Shown here piece by piece: positions 23,389 to 33,199 of a stretch of 64,000 nt of DNA (the stretch's first letter is position 1; each line of letters opens with the position of its first letter). The stretch is from Histoplasma ohiense (taxonomy: Eukaryota > Ascomycota > Eurotiomycetes > Onygenales > Ajellomycetaceae). The notes under the pieces are model-generated. The model made no database searches. It had not been told where the DNA came from and saw only the letters and a program-made list of their open reading frames with translations. The translations under genes and the position numbers were made by a program. The DNA lies in contig JAEVHH010000001.1 of assembly GCA_017607445.1 (NCBI GenBank), forward strand, positions 6,076,001 to 6,140,000, in the 5' to 3' direction.

Positions 23389-23869
23389 TTTGAAATTTGA
23401 GGTAGAATGAAGTTAGCAAGATCTTGCAGAAAGTTCGACAGAGAGAAATTTAGAAATGCCCTCTTTAAGAGTCGTGTTCCTTCAGCCCCCCACCTTGGAC
23501 CATCGCCGAAGGTAGGACGGCACTTCAGGTGTGTCCCTCAGGCGGGATCCAAATTTCAATCACACTCTGACAACGCATTTCCACTTCTTAAAAATTGGGT
23601 CATGACTTGAAGTGATGAGCATGAGATGACGATCAGTTGCAGCCACTCAATTATGAGCCACACACACTGAAATATGTCTTGCACGAAGCCCTGGTTGGCT
23701 TGAAACGAAAATAGGGTACACTCTAGCCTGCGAGCTATCCGAGCAAATCCCCTGACTTGTAAATATAAGGTTCTTCGAAGAGAAATAAATTGTAGATAGA
23801 GCTTTCTTGCGACATTCTCCAAACAAATTGCGATATCTCCTCCTCCTTAATTAGCTTTCAACGCATCTA
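23389..23869. promoter_or_regulatory. Bidirectional promoter region, NmrA / NRPS-like
   Basis: A 481-base spacer separates the divergent start codons of the NmrA-like gene (minus) and the A-T-R gene (plus). It has no supported coding segment, so it must contain both promoters. I could not identify a specific factor-binding site. The start side of the A-T-R gene reads TTTCAACGCATCTAATG. Confidence 0.55.
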
Positions 23870-26800
23870 ATGATGAGCTCCGAGTATAACCTCCTCGTTC
23901 AACGCGGCGACGGTTTGGGTCAGCTTTTCGATACCCAAGCCCTCCTCACCCCTGATGCACCAGCAGTTGTTGACGGCATTCGCATTTCGACCTACACAGA
24001 AATTCGCCTAAGGAGCATACGCCTAGCGTCTCAACTCCGGCAAAAGGGAATCAGTTTGGAAGAGCCCATTGGGATTATCGTCCACCCCAGTGTCAATGAC
24101 GTGATCACTCAGATTGCAGTGATATATGCCGGGGGAAGCTGTGTCCCCCTGGACCCAAACCTTAGCGACGAGCAGCTGGAGTCGAGATTAAAAAAGCTCA
24201 ACACACGGTACACCATTGTCGATTGTGCAAACGAAAATCGTTTATCCGGCTTCCATCAATTGGTCGTCAATGAGGATGAAGTTGAGAATGGAATCCCATG
24301 CGCCGAGGCTACGCCTGATCTTCCTGTTTCGACATCACTCGAACATCGTACCCATCTAATTCATACATCAGGAACCACAAGTGAGCCCAAGGCGGTCCAA
24401 ATCCTTGCTCGATCAGTTCTGGAGGTTGTTTGTCACTTTCCTTTTGTTCCTCTAGACAAGGAAGATGCTGTTGCACATGTAAACAGCACCAGCTTTGATG
24501 TCTCCCTTGTCGATGTATGGGCACCCCTTTTACGAGGAGCTCGCGTCGTTCTCGTTTCTAAGAACATCCTCCTCGATCCCTTTGCACTGGCCGACACAGT
24601 AAAAAAGTTTCACATAACAGTCATGGCGACAACGTCTGCTGTTCTGAATCTCGCAGCTGTTGTCCACCCGTCAGCATTTTCTGGCCTAAAGATGTGCATG
24701 ATCGGAGGAGAAGTTGCTCAGCCGTCGGCCGTGAAAACGATACTAGAAAACATGCCACCAGGCCAGCTAATTAATGCTTACGGCCCGACCGAATGCTGTG
24801 CATTTGCTCTTGCGCACAGAGTCACCCTTGACGATACCAAGGAAGAGTCGATCAGTATCGGAAAGCCCATTGGTGCAACATCAGCCTTCATCCTTGATGA
24901 GTCCATGTCTCCCGTAAAAGATGGCGAGGTCGGAGAATTATATCTGGGCGGGCCAGGCGTCAGCCGCGGCTACGTTAACAATCCTCAAAAAAACTCTGAA
25001 TCTTTTCTCGAAATTAACGGCCTGACGAAATTGGGAACGTCAAGTGTGGTTTATCGCACTGGTGATTTTGTCAAACGGGACCAGTCCGGTCGCATCTTCT
25101 TCGTTGGCAGACGCGACAACCAGGTTAAAATCCGTGGATTCCGTATTGAGTTGGAGGCTGTTGAAACAGCATTGCTAAAGACAGGTCGTTTCTCAGATGC
25201 TGCCGCATTTAAAGTTGATACTTCCGGCCATGGTACAGGAGGAATGTTGGTGGCATACGCTGTTACAAGTCTTCATTCAACAGATACGCTCGTTGGGGTT
25301 GCCGATAGGTTGAAGATCATGCTCCCAGAATACATGATCCCACGCATAGAACTGATCGACAAACTGCCCTTAAATTCCCACGATAAGGTTGATCGCAAGA
25401 AACTCGTCACCATGTACCTAGAAAGAGCCCGAGCCCAATCAGAGGCGGTTTCAAAACACCTAAAATCGATGACAACTATACATCGTTTGCAACAACTTTG
25501 GTATGACATCCTAGGCTTGGGTATAACAAGTTTTGAGGATCATGATGACTTTTTCCTCTTGGGTGGCACTTCTCTCCAAGCTGCTGTGCTCATTCACCGA
25601 ATTCGAAACGAGTTCGACATCGATATCTCGACGTTAACACTTTACGACAACTCCACCTTGATTGGGCTAGCAACTGTAATTGATAGCTTCAGGAAGGGAA
25701 CATTCATCGAGAAGGACGAGCGACAACTCTGGTTAGCAGATGCCAAATTAGGTGAATGCATCAGTGTCCCCAGCAAATCTCCTCTCAACTGGCGTCGCGA
25801 TACGGAAGGCCGTGTCTTCCTGACAGGTGCTACCGGTTTTGTGGGTGCCTTTTTCCTGGTCCGATTGCTCGAGATGCCAGATGTCCACCAGGTTGGATGC
25901 CTGGTGCGTGCTTCTAGCGTTGAGACGGGTTTCAAGCGCCTTCGCCAGATCCTGGAAAAATACAAACTTTGGAATGAATCGCTCATGGCGAAATTGCTTG
26001 TCCTCCCTGGAAACCTCGAGGACGACAACCTGGGATTTACCAAAGAAAGATTTGAAGAGATTGCGGAATGGGCGAGCGTGGTGTTCCATCTCGGCGCACG
26101 TGTCAACTATATCCAGCCTTATTCCGTTCATCGCGCCGCTAACGTCATCGGAACCCTGAACATCCTGCGTCTCGTCAGCATCGGAAGACCCAAGACACTT
26201 CATTACGTCTCAAGCATCTCCTGTTTCGGGCCTACAGGAATGATCACCGGCGCCTCGAGAGTTTCCGAAGATGGCCCAATGCTGCCTCACCTTGATGCGC
26301 TGTCATACGACCATGGATACGCCCAGAGCCAGTGGGTTGTTGAATATATGCTACAGAATTTGATCAACCGGGGATTCCCTGTCGCCGTCTACCGACCGGG
26401 ATCCGTCACGGGTCACACTGTCAGCGGTGTTGGTAACCCTGATGATTTCCTCTGTCGTTTGATCAACACATGCTTCGAGATCGGATGTTGCCCATTACTT
26501 CCTGGTCAGCGAAAAGACGTTGTCCCGGTTGACTATGTCTGTTCTGCCATTCTCCACATCTCTTCGTCAAACAAGAACCTGGGGAAGGCTTTCCACATAG
26601 TCCCACATTCGTCAAAGTATGTTTCCGTGAACGATACATTCGACCTAATTGCACGGTGCGCAAATCAAAAATTGGAAACTCTGCCCTATGGTGAATGGGT
26701 CGAGAAACTTACCAGCAAGCCCAACAGTCGCCTGAAGCCGCTGCAACCAATGCTGCAGCAGAAGTATTACAAAGGGCTCACCCGTTGGGAGATGTATGAA

Positions 26801-27034
26801 AACATGCCAATCTACAGTACCGAAAACACCGACCGTGCTCTCAAGGACTACCCGGGGGGGCTGGCCTCTCCGCCGCTAGATGAAAAATTAGTTCGCCTCT
26901 ACCTTGCGCAGTGGGAAGCTGACAATAGTCAGGCTAGTCGATCAAAACCCAAGCGTCCAAGATCTGCTGATGACGGAATATTGGCCACAGAGTGGATGGG
27001 AGCGAAGCAAATACGTGCATCGTCTGGGAGTTGA
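23870..27034 (+). CDS. NRPS-like A-T-R enzyme (adenylation, thiolation, thioester reductase)
   Basis: Single-exon 1054-residue enzyme of the carboxylic-acid-reductase / alpha-aminoadipate-reductase-like type. The A domain activates an acid with ATP, the carrier Ser tethers it through phosphopantetheine, and the NAD(P)H-dependent R domain releases it as an aldehyde or alcohol. Adenylation motifs seen: HTSGTTSEPKAV (A3, about residue 165), STSFDVSLVDVW (A4), NAYGPTE (A5, about 302), YRTGDF (A7), GRRDNQVKIRGFRIELEAVE (A8) and PLNSHDKVDRK with the A10 Lys (about 506). Carrier motif: DDFFLLGGTSLQAA, Ser about 568. Reductase: VFLTGATGFVGAFFLVRLLE (about 650) and GYAQSQW (Tyr817). The position usually held by the catalytic Lys (YxxxK) is Gln821 here. 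No condensation domain or second module is present. The tail after about residue 1025 is basic (SKPKRPRS). It is probably the core enzyme of the cluster; the substrate is not predictable by eye. Confidence 0.95.
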   Translation: MMSSEYNLLVQRGDGLGQLFDTQALLTPDAPAVVDGIRISTYTEIRLRSIRLASQLRQKGISLEEPIGIIVHPSVNDVITQIAVIYAGGSCVPLDPNLSDEQLESRLKKLNTRYTIVDCANENRLSGFHQLVVNEDEVENGIPCAEATPDLPVSTSLEHRTHLIHTSGTTSEPKAVQILARSVLEVVCHFPFVPLDKEDAVAHVNSTSFDVSLVDVWAPLLRGARVVLVSKNILLDPFALADTVKKFHITVMATTSAVLNLAAVVHPSAFSGLKMCMIGGEVAQPSAVKTILENMPPGQLINAYGPTECCAFALAHRVTLDDTKEESISIGKPIGATSAFILDESMSPVKDGEVGELYLGGPGVSRGYVNNPQKNSESFLEINGLTKLGTSSVVYRTGDFVKRDQSGRIFFVGRRDNQVKIRGFRIELEAVETALLKTGRFSDAAAFKVDTSGHGTGGMLVAYAVTSLHSTDTLVGVADRLKIMLPEYMIPRIELIDKLPLNSHDKVDRKKLVTMYLERARAQSEAVSKHLKSMTTIHRLQQLWYDILGLGITSFEDHDDFFLLGGTSLQAAVLIHRIRNEFDIDISTLTLYDNSTLIGLATVIDSFRKGTFIEKDERQLWLADAKLGECISVPSKSPLNWRRDTEGRVFLTGATGFVGAFFLVRLLEMPDVHQVGCLVRASSVETGFKRLRQILEKYKLWNESLMAKLLVLPGNLEDDNLGFTKERFEEIAEWASVVFHLGARVNYIQPYSVHRAANVIGTLNILRLVSIGRPKTLHYVSSISCFGPTGMITGASRVSEDGPMLPHLDALSYDHGYAQSQWVVEYMLQNLINRGFPVAVYRPGSVTGHTVSGVGNPDDFLCRLINTCFEIGCCPLLPGQRKDVVPVDYVCSAILHISSSNKNLGKAFHIVPHSSKYVSVNDTFDLIARCANQKLETLPYGEWVEKLTSKPNSRLKPLQPMLQQKYYKGLTRWEMYENMPIYSTENTDRALKDYPGGLASPPLDEKLVRLYLAQWEADNSQASRSKPKRPRSADDGILATEWMGAKQIRASSGS

Positions 27035-27166
27035 ATAGTCCGTTCGACTGATTAATTTTGGGGAATTTCACCTTGGAGGAACATGGGGGAAATAGGTCAG
27101 CTTTGGTCAGCTAAATAAGCTGAAAGTCGGCGAGATATTTTCCTTTTTCTACTACCACTCTACTTC

Positions 27167-27172
27167 AATAAA
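27167..27172 (+). terminator. Possible poly(A) signal AATAAA of the A-T-R gene
   Basis: AATAAA occurs about 130 bases after the A-T-R stop codon at 27034, a plausible distance for a 3' processing signal. Fungal poly(A) signals are loose, so this is only suggestive. Confidence 0.35.
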
Positions 27173-27879
27173 GTAAAGCCCACGGAGTTAAGAATATGGT
27201 TCTGTTTCCTTTTTGATGTATGCGATTATATATGCGAATCTTAAGTAGAAATTTGGGAAAATCCTATTTCATGCCAAAACCTAGGACATAAGCTCTGAAT
27301 TGTTAACCAGTGGTTGCTTCTTGTAGGCAGCATATGTTAGATACGAAAAAGGAGCCAAATGATAATACCTTTTATCTCACAACAAATTACTTTGCAGGTT
27401 GGGCTGCAGCAGCTGAATTTTTGACCCGAGTCCGCCGATGTTCAGCACGAACTAGCCCGCCCCTCCACCAGAAATAAGAGTGCAACTTTGCGAAACCGGC
27501 GGAGAATATCCCATCTCTCTCCCACTGGTCTCCAAACTGCAAGTTCGAAGCTCGACAAATATAAGTCGCCGGATTCTCAAATGTCGCTCTTCATGGCAAC
27601 AATCTGACGACTCTCCCATCCTGGTGGAAAGAAAGATAAAAATCCGAAAGAACCACGAGATTATTTTTCCTCTTCTGCACGCGCATCCAGAAGCTGGATA
27701 TCTTTTTTTCGAATCCGTTTGAAGTTCAGGGGTGAGGGGATGGATGGCCAACTTGAACTTAATGAGGGCTCATGTTTCCGACTTTAGACGCTTCGTCTTT
27801 CTTCGCTAATTTTCTAAATGTCGGATGGGGCGAATTGGGAGCCCCCTCAAAACCCTTTCTTTACCCCCTTGTGGAATCA

Positions 27880-27917
27880 GAGAAGAGAGAAGAAGAAGAA
27901 GAAGAAGAAGAAGAAAA
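27880..27917. repeat. GA/GAA microsatellite
   Basis: Purine-only run of GAGA followed by repeated GAA triplets. It lies inside an open frame that would encode a poly-Glu run, which argues against that frame being a real gene. Confidence 0.85.
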
Positions 27918-29135
27918 GATCCGGGCATTTTTTTTGGAACCCAGAGATCAATTCCCATTCCCAGTTGATGCGGGCGTTGGCTTGGTTAAACTGGCCTCCC
28001 CTCTTCTTGCCGTCTATGGCGGGAAAAATTCGCATAATAGATTAGATGCCGTTGCCAACGTCCTCCCACTATATGCGGTAAAATATACTCCGGCAGACAT
28101 GTTCCCGGAGTCGTTTATTATGGGGGATATTAGAGGGTCTGTACTGTACATTGGTTCACATGGAACGGGACTTTCAGTGCGGCGCAACCGTGTATTTATG
28201 AAGGGGCCATGTATGGGTGGATATAGGGATCTTGCCTGTTCTCTCCCTTGATCAATTTTTTTGCTGGTCTACACTGGCAGACGACAGCTGTCCCAGAAAT
28301 GTTGCTGTCCGCTGCATGTACATGTACATACAGTTGTTGCGATGGCCACCCATTTCATGGCCAGCCCGCTTTTGCTGGTTCGTCAGCATAGATGTTAGAC
28401 AACCGAGGGAGAAACATTGCCATTATGCAGGTTAAAAGACTGAAGGAGACACTGAAGAAAGAAAGAGGTGTTGGAGCCTTGAAAAGTTGTGTATTCTTCG
28501 CTCGGATTTGCATGAAGGTATGGATATCTACGGCGGGGCACCTCATCCCCCGCACCAATAATATAAGAACTTTGCCGAGCAATGAAGTTCTGGATGAGGC
28601 TACCCCAGATAAATCATCCACGAGGTGAGTTTCCGACGTTCGAAAATCATGCTTGAGCAACTGAATGGATTTGGTATCCTCCGTACTAGTACTAACGTTA
28701 ACCCTTTCATCGAGCTCTATTTCGCCCAGGTAGTATTTCAGAGTCTGATGTAGCACCTACCCTGTTGAACTATGTGAACCTTGTTGGAATTCTTCATATC
28801 CACAGAATTATTAAAAAAAATAACAATTATATCATTATTACTGAATCCCATCTGACATCGACCCTCAAAAAGTCAGTCACCTCATCCCCATTCAATCAAT
28901 CATCAAGTGAAGCATCGCAAAAATCAGTGTATTTTTCGTTACTATGTAAGATAGCAGTCAGTAGAATCGACAGGAGATTCTACATAAATACTAGTATAGA
29001 TAGATCATAGGATATAACTGATACAAGTTAGCAATATTCGAGTAAATTTTTATTAGCTCAGCGATTAGAAGCGCTCTCTAAACAGTGTTAAGTTTATACA
29101 ACTTATCATCAGCTGTGCTGGACTATATATAACCG

Positions 29136-29182
29136 TGCCAAGCGCAACTCACTACCTCCCATTAGTGAGTGTGCCACACTGT
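29136..29182 (-). repeat. 47-bp TIR-like end (right end), partner at 31021
   Basis: The sequence ending GTGTGCCACACTG at 29182, followed by TA, is the near-perfect reverse complement of 31021-31067, which begins CAGTGTGGCGCACTC and is preceded by TA. Each looks like the terminus of a TA-inserting (Tc1/mariner-like) DNA element. The two ends face outward, so they are probably ends of two separate elements. Similarity stops after about 45 bases. Confidence 0.5.
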
Positions 29183-29199
29183 AGTTAATGGAATCCACA

Positions 29200-30610
29200 G
29201 TGCTAGACTTTTCCTCAGTCCCATTCTCAAATATCTTAGTCCTGGTCCCATATAGTGTTTATGAAATCAGTCACTTTACATGATTTATATTATAATTCTA
29301 GTCCTAGATCATGTTATATTTATAAATTAACAGGACCATGATTTACCCTATATAGATTAGCAGCGATAGATAGATTGGCAGTGGTAGATAAATTGGTAGC
29401 GATAGATAGCTTAGCAGCAATAGATAGATTGGCAGTGGTAGATAAATTGGCAGTGATAGATAGATTCGCCGCGGTAGATAGGTTGGCAGCGATAGATTAG
29501 CAGCAATAGATTGGCAGCGATAGATAGGTTGGCAGCAATAGATTAGCAGCGATAGATAGCTTAGTAGTGAGGGATAGATTAGCAGTGAGGGATAGCTTAG
29601 CAAGATTGGTAGCAGTAGCTGATAGATAGAGGTAATATCTCCACCAATCATATCATCAGATTGATATCTAGATATGTGTTATATAATTATTTTTGATAGT
29701 CAGTCACTTTACATGAAATATCAAGATTTATTAGTTCCATTTCACTCATGTTTTAATAATTCTAGTCACTTTACACTTTCATTCTGATTCTGATCTCAAC
29801 TGAAAATCACATCAAGAAATGGACTGACTCTGACTGAGATCAAATCAAATCATATGTAATTCATGATTTCATCAGTCAGTCTAGTGCTAATTCATCACAA
29901 TCAACAGACTGAACCTGCACTTTTTTCCTTGATAATAGATTATATATATATATATATAAACTACTTGCAGAGATCAAGCTATCTTTCAAACACTGAAATT
30001 TCCACTTTTATCTTGTTTTTTCATAGATGGGGGGATTATTTGAGGGTCAAGATGGGGTGTGCGCTAGTCAATTGTGCCGAGGTATCTTTTTGTTACTTGG
30101 CAGGCACGTGTGGCTGGGCGGTACTCAGGGGGGAACTCAGAGTTTTCTCAAACACAGAATCAAGAATAACTCAAACAACTGCAGATCAAATTGAATAAGA
30201 TTTTGATACTATCTCTGATCAAAATCTGAGTTGATTTGAGTATAATGAATAAAGATATGACATCGCCGAACATGGCACCACCAACGTCATATCAGGTTTG
30301 AAATCAAGGCATTATCTTGCCACTTGCATCATACTACGCCATCTACGGAGTACATCATAGCAAGTTCGATCTGCCTACGATACTGTGTGTATATAGATAG
30401 CAGCTGGCCCAATCTTCTAGGGGCCAGCGGATCATTCTGTTATAGCTGCTTACACACCAAAGCAGATGTCAAAACACTATTCATCAAATATCTCTCTCAA
30501 AACTTTATCAAATCTTTTCAAATTTGCAGCAGTTATCAATGGAGGCAGCAGGAATCGATTGAGGGTATCGCATTGTCTAATTTGAAGAATTGGGCTTGTT
30601 TGGGGTTTTG
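29200..30610 (+). repeat. Repeat family C, copy c1
   Basis: AT-rich interspersed repeat with no recognisable protein. Landmarks are CAAATATCTTAGTC, a GATA-type minisatellite (29350-29640), a (TA)n tract (29940-29959) and a GC-richer core with GTGCCGAGGTATCTTTTTGT (about 30075). The same order occurs inverted in copy c3 (34050-34946 plus 61431-61970), and its left part recurs directly at 33200-33790 (c2). The class is unknown. The GC-richer core is shared by c1 and c3, so it belongs to the element. c3 has about 120 extra bases near 34702-34828 that c1 lacks. Confidence 0.7.
29350..29640 (+). repeat. GATAGATTRGCAGY minisatellite
   Basis: Tandem array of imperfect units of about 14-24 bases built from GATAGATAG plus ATTGGCAG or TTAGCAG. 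Related arrays are at 33405-33670 and, inverted, at 61840-61970. Each lies at the same position within a copy of repeat family C. The array gives a low-complexity Leu/Tyr/Ile-rich open frame that is not a gene. Confidence 0.85.
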
Positions 30611-30624
30611 CTCATTGTTATCTG

Positions 30625-31001
30625 TAATGGAAGATGCTGTTGCCCTTGATGTCTATGAATCCTCGCTCACCTCAGTAGAGGGGGATAATGTGACAGGTTA
30701 GCATCTGTTAGTAGTCAATTTACACAACCAATCCCCTACCACTCCACACTCACGCGCTCATGTGTGCAGTGTGCTTATGAATACTCCCCTCCTCACAATT
30801 CCACTCTGTGATTGTGTAGTCTCTAATGATTCCTCCACTCCACACCTCATCTTGATGTGATCTCTGATATTCTTCTGTTCTGATTCCTCTTCTATAAGAG
30901 CCTCTTTGTATGACCCTTTCTTCTAATCTCTTCTCTCTTTCCCCTCTTAATCAGTAAGTAGGATAGTGCTTAGTCTGTTAATTGGTAGTACGCCCGTTAC
31001 A
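30625..31001 (+). mobile_element. 3' remnant of an A-family chromovirus: chromodomain tail plus LTR
   Basis: The first 64 bases encode the C-terminal end of the A-family integrase-chromodomain (LDVYESSLTSVEGDNV, matching LDTYESSLTPVGGDNV in copy A2). They run straight into an LTR of about 313 bases at 30689-31001, which starts TGTGACAGGTTAG and ends CGCCCGTTACA. Everything upstream of the chromodomain tail is missing. The LTR carries fewer internal tandem units than the full copies. Confidence 0.75.
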
Positions 31002-31020
31002 AATTCAAAGAATTCTGTTA

Positions 31021-31067
31021 CAGTGTGGCGCACTCACTAATGGGAGGTAGTGAGATGCGCTTGGTAC
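31021..31067 (+). repeat. 47-bp TIR-like end (left end), partner at 29182
   Basis: Begins CAGTGTGGCGCACTCACTAA directly after a TA dinucleotide and is inverted relative to 29136-29182. No transposase coding was seen to its right, so if it is an element it is non-autonomous or truncated. Confidence 0.5.
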
Positions 31068-31791
31068 AGTTAGTGGCCAATGTCTCATGATAGAATCCAT
31101 TCTGCTTAGAACTTAGTTCAAAAGAAATACAACTTTACCACATTGGCTTCTGTGAGTTTAAACATATATAAATTATATATATATTCACAGAAATTTTAAA
31201 GTAGTAGTTTATATCGCACTGTCTGAGATGTGGCAACTGTTGTGTTGTAAACTTAGAACATAGAGATCTATAGATTCGGCCGACGGGACGAAGTTACCAT
31301 ACTATAAAGTCATCCAATAGAGTTAGCATTAAGATTGTGCATTAGTTATGCTGCAATTAACTAACTACTAAAAGCCGAGAGTGGAATAAACGATAAAAAC
31401 TTAAAAAATTAAGCTAAATAGTAAATAAGAGAGAGTTATGCAGGAACTCAAGGCTACAGTGTACAGTACATACTTCTTTCTTCTAGTAACAAGTACCTGG
31501 ATGTCCTTTCTACTTGTGAGCTTAAAGGGTCTCCCGAGTACCGTGGCGGCTTGGCACGCTGGGGGTCCAACGATGGCGATACATACATGGAAGACGAAGG
31601 GAAAAGCAGGGTTTGGACAGTACAGTCCAGTCCATGAGTTGGGACACAGAAACTGCAGGAGATAGATAACAAGGCCACGTACATGTACAGTACATTACCA
31701 TTGCAACAGAAATATATATATACACGGTAATTGTTTTACAAAGCCAGCTAACTAGTGACTGACTACGGAGTACTCCGTACTAACTAAATAG
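31068..31791. other. Non-coding spacer with a perfect palindrome
   Basis: AT-rich spacer between the TIR-like end and the 143-residue gene. It contains the perfect 16-bp palindrome TACGGAGTACTCCGTA at 31764-31779. Open frames at 31438-31725 lack domains. Confidence 0.4.
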
Positions 31792-32223
31792 TTACTGATT
31801 ACAATAGCCGCCAGTGAGGTTTGAAACACCAAGACACCACCGACACGGTGAAGAAGTACCCCAAGCAAGCGAGCAGTGATTGTTTTGCCTGCAAAAGAAG
31901 TCATGGCAGGAAAGCATTGCAGAAGCTTCGAGAAGATTTGTGTCTCCCGACTTCAGTGTCTCAGGAGTGTCTGGCAGCGCGTCCTCCAAATTCATCAGTG
32001 CAAAATGATCCTCAGGCGGGTTCCAAATCATCTCATCTTCGACCAGAGAGCTGTCAACATCCTCCCACACTGCAAGGAGATTGTCGAGTGTGCCTCCTGT
32101 ATAACGCTCTTGAGCAAAGGCAGTGAGCTCAGTGGGGTCAAGCCTAGCGTAGTCAAGAACTTTTCCATCTCCATCATAGTGGCGCAAAATCCCGTGGTCA
32201 TCAATGTGGAGAAACCCATCCAT
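31792..32223 (-). CDS. Hypothetical protein with cysteine-rich C-terminus (143 aa)
   Basis: Single-exon frame starting MDGFLHIDDHGILRHYDGDG and continuing KVLDYARLDPTELTAFAQ, YTGGTLDNLLAVWEDVDSSL and NPPEDHFALMNLEDALPD. The last 45 residues hold six cysteines (SCHDFFC, HCSLAW, SPCRWCLG, GYCN). The layout, an acidic globular N-terminal part followed by a short Cys cluster, resembles small hypothetical proteins I know from Eurotiomycetes, but I cannot name a family. There is no signal peptide or membrane helix. Codon use and GC are higher than in the repeats on either side. It may be a real host gene stranded in the repeat block, or a pseudogene; nothing in the frame is broken. Confidence 0.55.
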   Translation of the reverse strand: MDGFLHIDDHGILRHYDGDGKVLDYARLDPTELTAFAQERYTGGTLDNLLAVWEDVDSSLVEDEMIWNPPEDHFALMNLEDALPDTPETLKSGDTNLLEASAMLSCHDFFCRQNNHCSLAWGTSSPCRWCLGVSNLTGGYCNQ

Positions 32224-33199
32224 GAGCGGGTTAAGCTTTGTGAGAAACTCCGATATCTAGATATGATGGTTACTAACTAATACTAGCAAGTCCACTTCTC
32301 CTACTTCATGAGGTGGATGAAATGAAAATAACAGCCACTCACTGATGTTTTCCACGCCATTCCGTTAAAAACACTCTGAAAAGCAACAATTGTTGATAAG
32401 AGAAGCTTCATGATTTGTAGTTATTTAGCTACAAAGACAAACAAGTGCTAGTATTATTCCAATTACCAGATGTGAATACTAGTATGCAAGGCATAAGCTA
32501 TTAGGAGGTATAAAAAGCAGTAAACTGATAAAAGGAACAGGAGATAACCACCATCTATATACCTACCCGGGTGCTCAGGCATAATATATAACTGCAAGAA
32601 ATGAATGGCTTACATGAACAGAATTGGAACTGTGGAGAAACCTTCTTGCTTAACATCAACGTTTAAAGTTCCTCCATTTCGCCGGAGCAGAGTATTTATT
32701 GTTCCCTTTGCGGGGGGTTTCTGTTTTGTATATATACAGAGTGTATGAATCTGCTTTAAGTGCCGCCCGCAGGGTTATGCTTGTTGCGGGGGGCTTCAAA
32801 TCCCCAAATCCTTAGCATCTGCTGCGCCATCCGGTCCAGATCCGGCCGGCCCGTACGTACGCAGCCGCGGTTTTCATTTCTTGTCCAATTATTATGTTCG
32901 CGATTTGGCGTAGATTCAATATCTCTCAACCACAAATAACTATATATTTTTAAGAAATTATTTGCCTTTCCTAGAGAGTTTTTATTATATATGATGATGT
33001 GCACTGCATGTGTAAAAATCATGAATGCTAGTACTTGGTATTCTTTCAGAGTTCTAGAAACTTTCTTTTTTTATCTTTGGCACTTTCTCATTTCCTCCTC
33101 CATTACAATTCAGATATATATAGCTATAAAAACTGACTAACATAACAATCTTAGTCTGGGTCTGAATCAAGTACAGTTAGACTGGCTGTGTGACCATGT
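32224..33199. other. Non-coding AT-rich spacer
   Basis: No supported gene. A GC-richer patch at about 32756-32870 (GCCGCCCGCAGGG … GGCCGGCCCGTACGTACG) gives a minus-strand frame without a domain; it may be an old element fragment. Confidence 0.35.

Larger units (their letters stand above)
27035..28760. other. Cluster-flank intergenic region, no supported gene
   Basis: About 1.7 kb between the A-T-R gene and the start of the repeat block. It contains a GAA microsatellite at about 27880-27917. Open frames of 72-159 codons are present on both strands but none has a domain or splice partners. Sequence composition changes to AT-rich, repeat-like DNA at about 28.8 kb. Confidence 0.45.

Noticed and set aside
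27772..28251. 159-codon plus-strand frame
   Set aside because: It runs through a GAA microsatellite as poly-Glu and has no recognisable domain or supporting context.
29350..29640. Possible CRISPR-like or coding repeat array
   Set aside because: Units are short, irregular and contiguous without unique spacers, and the genome is eukaryotic. The Leu/Tyr/Ile-rich frame is a by-product of the tandem DNA repeat.
32756..32870. GC-rich patch considered as a tRNA gene
   Set aside because: A GATTTGAAGCC segment resembles a B box, but no acceptor stem, anticodon arm or A box can be folded around it.
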